Of a stretch of 64,000 bases of DNA, positions 8,010-17,492 are shown piece by piece (the first letter of the stretch is position 1; every line of letters starts with the position of its first letter). The DNA is from Gammaproteobacteria bacterium (GTDB lineage: Bacteria; Pseudomonadota; Gammaproteobacteria; Ga0077536): positions 434,001-498,000 of the forward strand of contig JAJFJQ010000028.1 of assembly GCA_021773835.1 (NCBI GenBank), in the 5' to 3' direction. The notes beneath the pieces are model-generated. The model was not told where the DNA came from, searched no databases, and saw only the letters and a program-made list of their open reading frames with translations. The position numbers were made by a program, and so were the translations under genes.

Positions 8010-9338
8010 TCACCCGTACCGTCGAAAGTAATCCCCGGTTGCCGCCAACACTTTCGGCGCCAGGTAGACGCAAGCAATCAAATTCGGGATCACCATCAGT
8101 GCGAAGGCGGAATCGATAATATTTATCGTCGTCGTCGGATGCCAGACCGCACCGCACGGCAACAATGCCAAATAGACATAGATGAAATGGCCGCCGTAGC
8201 GTTTTCCAAACAAATAGCGCGCGCATTTTTGCGAATAATACGCATAACTAATCATTGTCGTGAGTGCGAATAAGGTAAACACCAAAGTCAGCACGCTAGC
8301 GCCAACACCTGGCATGCTGGTCTCGAAGGCGAGCGCCGTCATAACGACACCAGCATCGTGTGGCGCGACGCCGCTGGTCAGGATGACCAGTGCAGTGAGT
8401 GTGCAAACAAGGTGGGTATCGATGAACGGGCCGATCATCGCAACCAAGCCTTCGCGCACCGGTTCGGTGGTACGTGCCGCACCATGGGCTAAGGCGGCAG
8501 TGCCAACCCCAGCTTCGTTTGAGAATACCGCACGCTTAACCCCTGTAACCAAAATCTCCTTGAACGCAATCCCGGCACCACCGCCGATCAATGCTGTGGG
8601 GTCGAACGCACCAAACACGATCGCATAGAGTACACGCGGTATCTGCTCTGCATGATCGATGACGACGACGAGACTGCCGACGAGGTATAGAAAACACATC
8701 GTCGGTACAACATAGCCGGTCACTCGGGCAATGCGGCCGACACCGCCGATTACAACCCCCCCAACGATGATCATCGCAACAAGGCCAGTAAGCACGTGCG
8801 TGATCGACCATTGGTTCGACATCAAATGCGCCAACTGGTTGGCCTGGAAAATACTAAGGCACCCAACCATGCCAGATAACGCAAACATAATTGCTAGCGG
8901 TTTGAATCGTGGTCCCATGCCGAGTTCGATGTAATACATCGGACCGCCTTGCCACACGCCGTCTTCGTCACGCCTGCGATACAGGCACGATAGGGTGCAG
9001 CTGAAATACTTTGTTGCCATGCCGAATGCACCGGCAACCCACATCCAAAATACCGCACCGGAACCACCCATGGTGATCGCGACCGCGACCCCCGCAATAT
9101 TGCCCATCCCGATCGTGGCCGACAGCGCGGTGCTTAGCGCTTGAAAGTGGGTTATCTCACCGGGGTCACTGGTCTTATCGTAACGTCCAGTCAAAATCGC
9201 AAAGGCCTGACCAGCTTGTCTTAGCGGCAGCGCGCGGCTAATGATTGTGAAATAGGCGCCGGCAGCGCCAAGCATCAACACCAAAGGTAGACCCCAAAGG
9301 AATCCAACCGTGCTCGCCCAAAAGGCGTCGAAACTCAC
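8010..9338 (-). CDS. Sodium:amino-acid (alanine/glycine) symporter, AGCS family
   Basis: A 442-residue inner-membrane transporter with about 11 spans. The AGCS signatures are clear: the LSATIGMGNIAGVAVAITMGG segment near the N-terminal third and VKRAVFSNEAGVGTAALAHG in the middle. It would import alanine, glycine or a related small amino acid with sodium. Translation starts at GTG 9338. It lies 18 bases downstream of the flavoenzyme gene on the same strand, so transporter and oxidase form an operon, suggesting uptake and oxidation of an amino or hydroxy acid. Confidence 0.92.
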   Translation of the reverse strand: MSFDAFWASTVGFLWGLPLVLMLGAAGAYFTIISRALPLRQAGQAFAILTGRYDKTSDPGEITHFQALSTALSATIGMGNIAGVAVAITMGGSGAVFWMWVAGAFGMATKYFSCTLSCLYRRRDEDGVWQGGPMYYIELGMGPRFKPLAIMFALSGMVGCLSIFQANQLAHLMSNQWSITHVLTGLVAMIIVGGVVIGGVGRIARVTGYVVPTMCFLYLVGSLVVVIDHAEQIPRVLYAIVFGAFDPTALIGGGAGIAFKEILVTGVKRAVFSNEAGVGTAALAHGAARTTEPVREGLVAMIGPFIDTHLVCTLTALVILTSGVAPHDAGVVMTALAFETSMPGVGASVLTLVFTLFALTTMISYAYYSQKCARYLFGKRYGGHFIYVYLALLPCGAVWHPTTTINIIDSAFALMVIPNLIACVYLAPKVLAATGDYFRRYG

Positions 9339-9356
9339 GGATCTAGTGGGACAAAT

Positions 9357-10949
9357 TTAGCGTAAGCCGAGCGACCCCGGATTCATCGTGCGCTTCGGAT
9401 CGAGTGCGTCCTTAACGTCATTGAGGAGTTGTTTCAGCGGTTCATTCGCCATCATTTCCTGGAAGGGGTAATACTTTCCAAGTTGTAGATGACAGCAACC
9501 GTGGCTGTCGTAGAGGTCGCGCATCTCATCGCGCATCTGCAAGGCGACTTTACGAATCTCGGGCTCAGCCTCGAAACCCTTCCATTTTTCTTGGAACTCT
9601 TCTTCGATAAGGCTTAGGCGAAAGTCGCCTAGCTCATCGCGCCAATAGATACTGGGTTCGATCACAAACTCGGTACCTGAAAAGCAGGTTAGGTACGAGC
9701 TTTTGATCCCGTGTTGTTCCATAAGTTCGCGCCGTTCGGCAAAAAATGCCTCGGTCGCATTGCCAACTTCCACTGCCTTCGATAACGGCATGAAACCATG
9801 TACCGGGAGCCAAACTTCGCCGTCTTTCCCGAGTAACACAGTGCGCACACCGCCGAACGGGTGTGCCCTAAATACCGTTGGCAGGGTATTGTCGACTTCA
9901 TAGCCGCCGTTGTCCTGGCACACGGCGCGTGCGGTCTCGAGTGCGCGATAGGCAACATCCTTGTCATAGCTATCGAAGGTCATATGCAGCGAGTAGTTCA
10001 CTTCGCGCAGAAACGTTTTGCCTGCGGCGGCTACTTTGAATGAACTCCAAAGGCCCTTGATGCCGCCCTCACTAGTGGCGACGTCTTTCAATACCGCCAG
10101 ACCTTCTCCAAAAGTGAACCCCTGGTTTTCAAAACTTTTGTTGTAATACGGATCGAAGCCATAGCATTCCGCGCAGATACGTTTGCGCGCGAGGATCGTT
10201 TGGGTGTGCAGCATCGCCTCGAGACTGTCGAATCCGAAGGACATAAACAGTGTCACTGCGGGCGCCTCGATCAAGCGCAAGGTCGCCTCTGCTTTGATTC
10301 CAAAGGCGCCGGTATCAGCCGTGAAAATCCCGGTCAAATCGGGACCGAAATGACGATAGAACGGTTGCCCATTCTTATGCGCGGCGGATCCGGTTTGTAG
10401 GATGGCGCCATCGGCGAGAATGACTTTGAGGCCGAGCGCGCTCTCGGCCGTGGTGTTGTAAAGGCCCGAGCCGAGAAACAAACTGTTTTGCGACAAGGCA
10501 CCACCAACTGTCGCGTACATGCCAGACAACGGTCCAAAATAAGGGGTGCGCACGTCGTGCTCAAGCAGCGTTTCGTAGAGTTTCTTCCACGTACAGCCGG
10601 TTTGCACAGTGACATACATATCTTCAGTGTTGACTTCGAGCACTTGGTCCATACGCAGCATGTCGACCAAGAGACTACCTGGAAGCTCCGGTTGATAGCC
10701 CTGCGTGTAAGACATGCCGCCCCCGCGCGCTACAACCGGCATACCGACGCTTGCCGCAATTGCGACACATGCCGACAACTCCTTGGAATCCGCTGGGCTC
10801 ACCACCACGTCAGCGATCTCACCCGGTTTGAAGCTAAGGTCGGTCGACAGCATCTTCCGCGCAACCTCATCGATAACGACATTGGCGGAGCCGACCGCAT
10901 TAATGAGTTGTTCGATGATTTCGTTGGTAGTGGATGCTGGGCTGCTCAT
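9357..10949 (-). CDS. FAD-linked oxidase of the VAO/GlcD type
   Basis: A 530-residue flavoprotein with an N-terminal FAD_binding_4 domain (VVSPADSKELSACVAIAAS and MPVVARGGGMSYTQGY carry the nucleotide-binding loop) and a C-terminal FAD-oxidase domain ending in KDALDPKRTMNPGSLGL, the family's terminal signature. I use the ATG at 10947-10949, with GGAG 6 bases upstream, rather than an in-frame TTG four codons earlier. The family includes D-lactate, glycolate and D-2-hydroxyglutarate dehydrogenases and alkyl-DHAP synthase. The upstream promoter region is shared with the divergent DadA-like gene. Confidence 0.85.
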   Translation of the reverse strand: MSSPASTTNEIIEQLINAVGSANVVIDEVARKMLSTDLSFKPGEIADVVVSPADSKELSACVAIAASVGMPVVARGGGMSYTQGYQPELPGSLLVDMLRMDQVLEVNTEDMYVTVQTGCTWKKLYETLLEHDVRTPYFGPLSGMYATVGGALSQNSLFLGSGLYNTTAESALGLKVILADGAILQTGSAAHKNGQPFYRHFGPDLTGIFTADTGAFGIKAEATLRLIEAPAVTLFMSFGFDSLEAMLHTQTILARKRICAECYGFDPYYNKSFENQGFTFGEGLAVLKDVATSEGGIKGLWSSFKVAAAGKTFLREVNYSLHMTFDSYDKDVAYRALETARAVCQDNGGYEVDNTLPTVFRAHPFGGVRTVLLGKDGEVWLPVHGFMPLSKAVEVGNATEAFFAERRELMEQHGIKSSYLTCFSGTEFVIEPSIYWRDELGDFRLSLIEEEFQEKWKGFEAEPEIRKVALQMRDEMRDLYDSHGCCHLQLGKYYPFQEMMANEPLKQLLNDVKDALDPKRTMNPGSLGLR

Positions 10950-11088
10950 GGAAGTCTCCAAGTATTAGGTGTCGTCACCGCTGTGCAATGCGGTTGGTGT
11001 TCAAAAGGCGGGTGCCAGCATAACGAAAAGGACCGTATCGGCAAACCGGAGTAAGATAAACGTTGAGCCACCGGGGGGAGCTACGGCT

Positions 11089-12345
11089 TTGGGGGCTAGG
11101 CAAAAAACAATCGGTATTATCGGTGCTGGGATCATCGGCGTGGCGCTGGCGCGCGCGTTGCAACGCCGAGGCCGGCAGGTAACGCTGTTCGACGAACGCG
11201 AACCGGGAACTGCCACGTCGTTTGGCAACGCCGGCTACATCGCAACCGAAGCGATATTTCCGCTGGCGCATGGGGCGGTATTACGTTCCTTGCCGCGCAT
11301 GTTACTCAACCCCTTAGGCCCGCTTGCGATGCGCTGGCAAGAATTTCCACGCCTGCTTCCCTGGTACCTTAAATACGCAAACGCGTGCTCGCATCGCCGG
11401 GCGGCGGATAGCATTCACGCTTTGGCCACGATCCAAGGCGAGGCCGGAAGCGCATGGGAGACATTCAAAACCGCAGAACGACTGCAGGACTTAGTCGTCG
11501 CAAATGGCGCGATGATGATCTACGAGTCCGACCGAGGTTTCAAAGAAACTAGTATCCGGCGCGAGGTGCAGCGCCACTACGGCATAGAGTCGCAGGTCTT
11601 ATCCGGCGATGAAGCCAGGGGCGAGATCCCGGAATTGTCGAACCGAATTAAGCATGCCGTTATTTATCCCGACGGCAAACATGTGGTTAATCCGTATTCT
11701 GTTACAACAGCTATCTTTGATCGGTTTGTCGGCGATGGCGGCAATTTCTCCAAGCAGCGGATTGACGCGATCGAAACCAAGGACGGTCATGTACGTAACA
11801 TTCGTGCAGCTGGGGAGACACAAAATTTTGACTTTGTCGTGGTGAGCGCGGGTCACTTATCAGGGCGGCTATTAAAACCGCTCGGCTATAAGGTGCCGAT
11901 TGTCGCCGAGCGTGGCTATCACCTAGAGATGAGCCACCGCGAGACCCGACTCAACAGGCCGGTTGGGGCATACGAGCGCGGATTTCATATTACGCCGATG
12001 TCCTCTGGTCTGCGCCTTGCGGGCACAGTCGAGTTTTCTTCGGCGGATCACGACGAGGCGCCAAACTGGGGTCGGGCTGATATCCTCAAGCGCCATATCG
12101 GCGAGATCATGCCCGACTTAGCGGAGACGGAGACCGGTCGCTGGATGGGGCAACGACCGACGATGCCAGACTTTCTACCCGTACTGGGAAACGCGCCGGG
12201 CCTTGAAAATCTGTACCTTGCCTTCGGCCATCACCATCTCGGTTTGACCTTAGCACCAGTAACGGCGGCCATCATGGGTGATCTTATTGTTACCGGGACG
12301 CCGTCGATTGATATCGAGCCCTTTAATTTAAGACGCTTTAGTTGA
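11089..12345 (+). CDS. DadA-like FAD-dependent amino-acid/amine dehydrogenase
   Basis: A DAO-fold flavoenzyme. KTIGIIGAGIIGVALARAL gives the FAD-binding GxGxxG directly at the N-terminus, and the C-terminal WMGQRPTMPDFLPVLG and FGHHHLGLTLAP are typical of D-amino-acid dehydrogenase relatives. The frame is open from a GTG at 10969, but that extension has no domain. A TTG at 11089, 8 bases after GGGGGGAG, gives 418 residues, close to E. coli DadA, so I use it. It probably oxidises a D-amino acid or N-substituted amino acid and passes electrons to quinone. It is divergent from the flavoenzyme/AGCS operon, which may supply its substrate. Confidence 0.82.
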   Translation: MGARQKTIGIIGAGIIGVALARALQRRGRQVTLFDEREPGTATSFGNAGYIATEAIFPLAHGAVLRSLPRMLLNPLGPLAMRWQEFPRLLPWYLKYANACSHRRAADSIHALATIQGEAGSAWETFKTAERLQDLVVANGAMMIYESDRGFKETSIRREVQRHYGIESQVLSGDEARGEIPELSNRIKHAVIYPDGKHVVNPYSVTTAIFDRFVGDGGNFSKQRIDAIETKDGHVRNIRAAGETQNFDFVVVSAGHLSGRLLKPLGYKVPIVAERGYHLEMSHRETRLNRPVGAYERGFHITPMSSGLRLAGTVEFSSADHDEAPNWGRADILKRHIGEIMPDLAETETGRWMGQRPTMPDFLPVLGNAPGLENLYLAFGHHHLGLTLAPVTAAIMGDLIVTGTPSIDIEPFNLRRFS

Positions 12346-12503
12346 CGCAAATTAATTTCTTCGCGCTTCGGTGGTGGTGACTTTTACAAGCTTCACTTTA
12401 TCGATATCGCGCGCTAGTCTGTGCTTCAGACCACCAGCGGGAAATTCCACGGAGTACGGCTATCTCGACACGACTGACACTATTACTGATCCTCACATCG
12501 TCA

Positions 12504-12905
12504 ATGACACTGTGGGTAGCTAGACCCGATACAGCTCATGCCCGTACACCGGACGTCGTGCCGGCGATCGACATGAATGCCGCTGTTTCGCTCAGCGAAA
12601 TAAAGGTCGGTACGGATGGGACCATAGAAGGAACCTTGCGCAATAACACAGGACGGAAAGTCGGTGATGTGGAAGTGCTCGTCGAATACGCATGGATCTG
12701 GGTGAACGACTTCAATCCTGGTGATGGCGACCCTGGCTATTCGACCAAACACACCTTGCCGGTAGAGTTGGCGCCAGGCGCCTCGATGCCCGTGAACATT
12801 ACGCCTTTGCATCCCTTGGTCGAGCGCGATGACGGCCGTTATCTTATCTCCGCAAAGGTCGTGGGTTACACGCGTTTTCGCTGGGTTACGCCATACGATC
12901 AATAA
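12504..12905 (+). CDS. Small exported protein of unknown function; true start probably upstream and non-canonical
   Basis: From the first ATG this is a 133-residue protein with a beta-rich core resembling an extracellular FxLYD-like fold (IEGTLRNNTGRKVGDVEVLVEY, LAPGASMPVNITPLHPL). The frame continues open upstream, and codons from about 12468 encode TRLTLLLILTSS, which joins MTLWVARPDTAHA to make a convincing signal peptide with a cleavage site after AHA. No ATG, GTG or TTG precedes that stretch in frame; GGAG at 12451-12454 stands ahead of possible ATC or CTG starts at 12462 and 12474. Function unknown; likely periplasmic. Confidence 0.6.
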   Translation: MTLWVARPDTAHARTPDVVPAIDMNAAVSLSEIKVGTDGTIEGTLRNNTGRKVGDVEVLVEYAWIWVNDFNPGDGDPGYSTKHTLPVELAPGASMPVNITPLHPLVERDDGRYLISAKVVGYTRFRWVTPYDQ

Positions 12906-12978
12906 CGCCATCTTAGATAGATAATTTAAGGGTCCGTAGATAGACTCAAAGGCACAACCACAACGAGGAGGGGAAGAA

Positions 12979-13317
12979 ATGGAAGGGGGACAAGAGATAG
13001 GGATTATTGGCTTTCTATTCGGCATCGCGATATTTGTATTCTTTAGCTACTGTCTGAAGCTGATTTGCGACAAGGCAAAGGTCGACCCGGGTATCATGAT
13101 CTGGATCCCAATCGTTCAGATGATCCCGATGGCAACCGTTGCGGGGATCAATCCATTTCTTTTATTGTTGTACTTCGTACCTTTGGTGAACCTCGTATTT
13201 ATGTTTTACCACTGGGCTAAGGTGTGTATCGCAATCGATAAGTCACCCTGGTTGGTGATAATGATGATCATCCCGGTGGTTAACCTTGCCTTTTTACCGT
13301 TGCTGGCCTTTAGCTGA
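12979..13317 (+). CDS. Small polytopic membrane protein, DUF5684-like
   Basis: A 112-residue protein with three or four hydrophobic segments and a strong ribosome site (GAGGAGGGG before the ATG). The arrangement resembles DUF5684 membrane proteins: an N-terminal span, the CDKAKVDPG turn, an amphipathic WIPIVQMIPM stretch and a C-terminal double span containing IPVVNLAF. Function unknown. It follows the exported protein by 73 bases and precedes the methylamine cluster by 200 bases, so it is probably not part of that operon. Confidence 0.72.
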   Translation: MEGGQEIGIIGFLFGIAIFVFFSYCLKLICDKAKVDPGIMIWIPIVQMIPMATVAGINPFLLLLYFVPLVNLVFMFYHWAKVCIAIDKSPWLVIMMIIPVVNLAFLPLLAFS

Positions 13318-13518
13318 TAGATTTCGCCGGCGCCGGGCGACGAAGGCCAACGCTAGCCGGCGCGATATTCGAGAAAACGCCTTGACCGGCTTAGGATCAG
13401 GTTGTACCTTATGAAATAAAGATTCATCTGATGCAACTTCCTTCGGCCCAACGGAAGCGCGCTTCCAGCGTATCGCTCGAGTTTTCCGCCGCCGACCGCA
13501 GTTGCGGGAGGCCAACGT

Positions 13519-14865
13519 ATGGCGGCATCGACACATACAAAATACCTCGTAGTCGGCGCGGGGGTTCACGGCCTTAGCACGGCCTACCACCTCGCCCTCG
13601 ATCTAGCCGCCAAAGGGCTCGGCAGCGGCGCAGACATCACGGTCATCGACAAAACCAGTGTCGCGGCGGGTGCGTCAGGCATTGCCTGTGGTGTTGTACG
13701 TAACAATTACTTCCAGCCGGCAATGCGCGAATTAATGGCCCATAGCGTCGACGTTTGGGAGAGCGATCCCAAGGCCTATCGTTATCATCCGGTCGGTTAC
13801 ATGCAGATCTCGCCTGAGGTGATGCATGCCGATGTGGCGACGATCGCCGCCCAGCAAAAAGAGATCGGTTATGAGTCCGCTTTTATCGAAGGCGCAGATG
13901 ATTGTATGCGCTACATGCAAGGAATTTTCCACGATTGGCAAGCGCAAAATATCACCTCAGTGCTACACGAAAAGCGCGGCGGCTATGCGAATAACCGACC
14001 TAGCATGATGGGCCTCGCGGCCAAGGCCGAAGCCGAGGGTGTGACAATCCGGTCCGGTATCACGGTTACGGGAATTGAGACTCAGAGCGGCTCAGGTGGC
14101 GCACTACAGCGGGTGTTGACCGACGGTAATCCGATCGAATTTGATTATCTGGTGGTCGCCGTCGGACCGTGGGTGCGCCAGTTTTGGGATTGGCTCGAAT
14201 TACCGATGAATATTACGGTGAAAGACAGCACGGGAACCCTGCATAACGATGTACCAATGTGGCGCTTCCTGTCGCTGCAGGAAGGTACCCTTGGGGTAAA
14301 ACCCGATTATCTCACGACAAACAACGGTCAAATGCCACCGGTCATTCATGTCGACACCGACGCACCACTGCTGTCCGATGCTGACGGTAGTGTGATTACC
14401 GAAGAAATGTGGGGCATCTATTACAAGCCCGATTTCAATTTTGGCGGCGTGCAGGGCGGCGCCGCACCTGATTGGATTGATACCGCGCCGAGTGATGTTG
14501 CAATTGATCCCTATGGTCACGAATCGCCGGACTACGTTATGGGACCGGAGTTTGCGCACACCTGGTGCTCCGCCTTGGCGCACTGTCAGAAGCGTTTCGA
14601 AGGCATGTTGCCACAATACAAAGACGAGCCGTCGGGCGGCATCGGCTGTCTTGCGCCGGACAGCTTTCCGGTATTCGATACGTACAAAGAAAACTGCTAT
14701 GTGATCGCCGATTCGAATCACGGCTACAAAATGATTGGCGTTGGCAAGCTCGTCGCCGAAGAAATATTGGGTACGCAATCAAAGCTTTTACAACCGTTTC
14801 GATTCTCGCGTTTTGCCGAAGGGCGCTTACATCCGGAATCCAACAGCCCGTTTCCATGGAGCTAA
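13519..14865 (+). CDS. FAD-dependent oxidoreductase (DAO/sarcosine-oxidase-beta fold) heading the methylamine cluster
   Basis: A 448-residue flavoprotein with the Rossmann signature at the N-terminus (YLVVGAGVHGLSTAYHLA) and a DAO-type C-terminus (FPVFDTYKENCYVIADSNHGYKMIGVGKL). It has a strong ribosome site (GGGAGG) and leads the same-strand block. It is a distant paralogue of the mgdA product encoded 9 kb downstream but is not interchangeable: it has a long insert (about residues 230-330) and lacks the ARHDAVAWG histidine where sarcosine-oxidase beta subunits carry covalent FMN. It is not part of the standard N-methylglutamate pathway. By context it may oxidise a further N-methylated amino acid or gamma-glutamyl amide. 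Confidence 0.82.
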   Translation: MAASTHTKYLVVGAGVHGLSTAYHLALDLAAKGLGSGADITVIDKTSVAAGASGIACGVVRNNYFQPAMRELMAHSVDVWESDPKAYRYHPVGYMQISPEVMHADVATIAAQQKEIGYESAFIEGADDCMRYMQGIFHDWQAQNITSVLHEKRGGYANNRPSMMGLAAKAEAEGVTIRSGITVTGIETQSGSGGALQRVLTDGNPIEFDYLVVAVGPWVRQFWDWLELPMNITVKDSTGTLHNDVPMWRFLSLQEGTLGVKPDYLTTNNGQMPPVIHVDTDAPLLSDADGSVITEEMWGIYYKPDFNFGGVQGGAAPDWIDTAPSDVAIDPYGHESPDYVMGPEFAHTWCSALAHCQKRFEGMLPQYKDEPSGGIGCLAPDSFPVFDTYKENCYVIADSNHGYKMIGVGKLVAEEILGTQSKLLQPFRFSRFAEGRLHPESNSPFPWS

Positions 14866-14923
14866 TCGACGTGCTTGCACCGACGAGTCTGAGAACACTG
14901 CGACATAACTAGGGGGAGAACTT

Positions 14924-16399
14924 ATGGCCACCGAAACAGATCTAGAACGTTACGTGCACGCACCGGGACGCGATGAATTAGTTAAACAGGTGCGCGCAAA
15001 GATTGATGAGCTTGGGATAAGCTACATCTACTATCAGTTCATTTCTGTCACCGGCCGCATCGTCGGCAAGGGCATCCCGGCGGATCATTGGGAGCGAACT
15101 GCTGAGCGTGGCTTCCAACTTGTGTATGGTTCGACCGCCAACCTGTTCGTCGACCGGCATGGCGATTACATCGGCTACGGTCCAGAAGCGATGGAACTCG
15201 TCGGCATACCAGATCCGGAGACCTTCTGTCAGCTACCTTGGGACAAACGCGTGGCGCGCGTGTTCTGCGTGTGTTTCCGTAACCGTGAAGAGCGAGAAAA
15301 CGCTGGTGCGTTCTTGACCTCTGATTGCCGGGGTAATTTAAAGCGTTTCCATCAAGCGTTTCAGGATAAATACGCGCTCGATTTTCGGGTCGGTATGGAA
15401 CCCGAAATGATGTGGCTGAAGCGCGGTGAGGACGGTAAACCCGATGGCGGTTTCTCCAAACCCTTCTGTTATCACATCGATCAATTTGAATCCTTGCGGC
15501 CGGTATTCATGCAAGTAATCGAATACGCGAATGCCATGGGCCTCGATATGATCCAGGGCGATCATGAAGATGCGCCGGGCCAACTCGAACTCAACTGGAT
15601 GTTCGACGATGCTTTGCGTAGCGCCGATCGCCTCGCGACGTATCGCCAGATTTGCGCTCAAGTGGCTCGCGAAAACAATCTCATCGCCTGCTTTATGACG
15701 AAGCCTTTTATGGGGGTCTCAGCGTCTGGATGCCATACGAATGTTTCCTTGTGGCGCGGTGGTTCGGAAAGTGTAAATACACTGCACAACGATCCCCTGC
15801 CCGCTATGGAGGACGTGTTTACCTACCGAACTGGGGGAGAAAATACCTTCATGCCGGATACGGACGATATCCAGATGCCCGGGAAGATTGGTTTGCAGGC
15901 GGTCGGGGGTATCGTTACCCACCTTGGCGCGCTTACAGCGATCGGGTGTTCCACGGTAAATTCCTATCGCCGTTTATGGGATACCGGGTTTTGGGCGCCG
16001 GTATTTGCCGATTGGGGCTATCAAAATCGTACCACCGGCTTGCGTATCTCCGCGCCGGGTCGTTTCGAATATCGCGCGGTCGACTCTATGGTCAATCCGT
16101 ACCTTATGGGCTCTGCATTACTTAAGGCCTTCGAAGACGGCATCGACAATGACATCGATCCCGGCCAACCAGAGAACCGTAATATCTACGAGGCAATGGA
16201 GGCTGGCAAAGAGGTTAAGCGATTGCCGATGTCACTGGGCGACGCCTTACAGCGCTTGGATGAAGACGAGGTGATCAAATCTTCAATGCCGGATGAAATG
16301 TACAAGGTCTTCAAGTGGTACAAGAACGACGAGTGGGAAAAGTTTATGGCCACCGTCACGGATTGGGATGTCGAGACATACATGGATTGTCTCCCGTAG
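14924..16399 (+). CDS. Glutamine-synthetase-fold ligase, second paralogue in the cluster
   Basis: A 491-residue protein of the glutamine synthetase family, with an AGGGGGAGAA ribosome site. Active-site elements are intact: GMEPE (157-161) and GDHEDAPGQLELN (212-224) supply metal-binding glutamates, SGCHTNVSL (268-276) the loop histidine, and R349/R350, NRT (368-370) and FEYRAVDSMVNPYL (381-394) the nucleotide/glutamate-binding end. In the SGCHTN loop the second histidine of GmaS-type NGMHMH loops is an asparagine. It probably joins glutamate to an amine to give a gamma-glutamyl amide. It is longer and clearly diverged from the gmaS product at 27660, so its amine is likely different. It lies 58 bases after the FAD oxidoreductase gene. 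Confidence 0.85.
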   Translation: MATETDLERYVHAPGRDELVKQVRAKIDELGISYIYYQFISVTGRIVGKGIPADHWERTAERGFQLVYGSTANLFVDRHGDYIGYGPEAMELVGIPDPETFCQLPWDKRVARVFCVCFRNREERENAGAFLTSDCRGNLKRFHQAFQDKYALDFRVGMEPEMMWLKRGEDGKPDGGFSKPFCYHIDQFESLRPVFMQVIEYANAMGLDMIQGDHEDAPGQLELNWMFDDALRSADRLATYRQICAQVARENNLIACFMTKPFMGVSASGCHTNVSLWRGGSESVNTLHNDPLPAMEDVFTYRTGGENTFMPDTDDIQMPGKIGLQAVGGIVTHLGALTAIGCSTVNSYRRLWDTGFWAPVFADWGYQNRTTGLRISAPGRFEYRAVDSMVNPYLMGSALLKAFEDGIDNDIDPGQPENRNIYEAMEAGKEVKRLPMSLGDALQRLDEDEVIKSSMPDEMYKVFKWYKNDEWEKFMATVTDWDVETYMDCLP

Positions 16400-16415
16400 T
16401 CGGCTGATTAAGTCA

Positions 16416-16489
16416 GCCACGCAGAGCACTAAGAACACAGAGCCCAATATTTTTCGTACGCTCCGTGTACTCAGCGCCCTGCGTGGTTC
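16416..16489. repeat. Imperfect inverted repeat of the CCACG...CGTGG type
   Basis: The 154-base gap before mgsA holds arms of about 28 bases. The left arm begins AGCCACGCAGAGCACTAAGA and the right arm ends GCCCTGCGTGGTT; reverse-complemented they match at about 22 of 28 positions, separated by about 18 bases. A related but more degenerate copy is at 36092-36178. Such CCACGGAG...CTCCGTGG palindromes are dispersed intergenic repeats in many environmental proteobacteria. It has no T-run and is not an obvious terminator. Confidence 0.65.
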
Positions 16490-16553
16490 AAAAACGTGGC
16501 GTATCGAACCATTGGTGAACTCTGTGCCGATTCGTCTAAATGAGGAATAGAAC

Positions 16554-17492
16554 ATGTGCGGAATAGCAGGACTCATTCATCGCGGCGGCACCGATAACAT
16601 CGGTAAGGAAATGACCTCCATGCTGCAGGCGATGAAACATCGAGGACCGGACTCTACGGGATTTGCTTTGTACAGTAAGCCGTTGGGTAAGAAGAAATAC
16701 GTCATGCGGTTTAAGGTCGCAGAGGGCGCGGAAGCCCGTTCCGGCTTCGCCATTCATGAACAAATGGAAGCGCGCAAAGCGGCTGTGGACAAGCGGTTGA
16801 AAGAACTTGATGCCGAGGTAGTAAAGGAAAAAGGAGTTACCGAGTACGCCTACCGTTACGAATTAAAATTCGGCGGTGACCTGCGCGATCTGGCTAGTTA
16901 CATCGAAGATATCGACGATGTGGAGATCCTCTCACTCGGTCACGCGCTGGAACTGGTCAAGGATCTGGGCGATGCAACGGTGGTCTCTGATCAATATGGC
17001 CTAAACAAATTCAACGGTACCCACGCAATAGGCCATACGCGTATGGCGACGGAATCTGACGTCGACATCCGTTCCGCCCACCCGTATTGGGCCTATCCGT
17101 TCTCGGACGTCTCGGTCGTACATAACGGCCAGCTAACGAATTATTGGGGTCAGCGCCGTGAACTCGAACGCCGCGGCCATCGCTTTATGTCGGATTGTGA
17201 TTCCGAATTGATCGCGGTGTATATCGCCGATGCAATCAATGAGGGCGAAGATCTGGAAGCCGCGATGCGTCGTTCGATCGATCAACTCGACGGCGTATTT
17301 ACCTATTTAATTGCGACCTCCGATCAACTTGGCATGGCGAAGGATGTCATGTCTGCTAAGCCAATGGTGCTTTACGAAAGCGAGGAGTTCGTTGGCCTCG
17401 CCTCGGAAGAGGTCGCCATCCGAAGCATTTTTCCGCACGAAATTGACACATTTGACCCTTATGAAGGGGAGGTCCGCGTATGGCAAACCTAA
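16554..17492 (+). CDS. mgsA: N-methylglutamate synthase subunit A (class II glutamine amidotransferase domain)
   Basis: A 312-residue class II (Ntn) amidotransferase. After removal of Met1 the nucleophile Cys2 is exposed (MCGIAGLIHRGG). Other family motifs are AIGHTRMATES (about 158-168) and the oxyanion segment VVHNGQLTNYW (about 188-198). It corresponds to the GlxB/MgsA subunit. In the N-methylglutamate pathway MgsABC makes N-methylglutamate from gamma-glutamylmethylamide (or methylamine plus glutamate) and 2-oxoglutarate, related mechanistically to glutamate synthase. It has a GAGGA ribosome site, and its last 13 bases overlap mgsB. Start fixed by the required N-terminal Met-Cys. Confidence 0.9.
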   Translation: MCGIAGLIHRGGTDNIGKEMTSMLQAMKHRGPDSTGFALYSKPLGKKKYVMRFKVAEGAEARSGFAIHEQMEARKAAVDKRLKELDAEVVKEKGVTEYAYRYELKFGGDLRDLASYIEDIDDVEILSLGHALELVKDLGDATVVSDQYGLNKFNGTHAIGHTRMATESDVDIRSAHPYWAYPFSDVSVVHNGQLTNYWGQRRELERRGHRFMSDCDSELIAVYIADAINEGEDLEAAMRRSIDQLDGVFTYLIATSDQLGMAKDVMSAKPMVLYESEEFVGLASEEVAIRSIFPHEIDTFDPYEGEVRVWQT

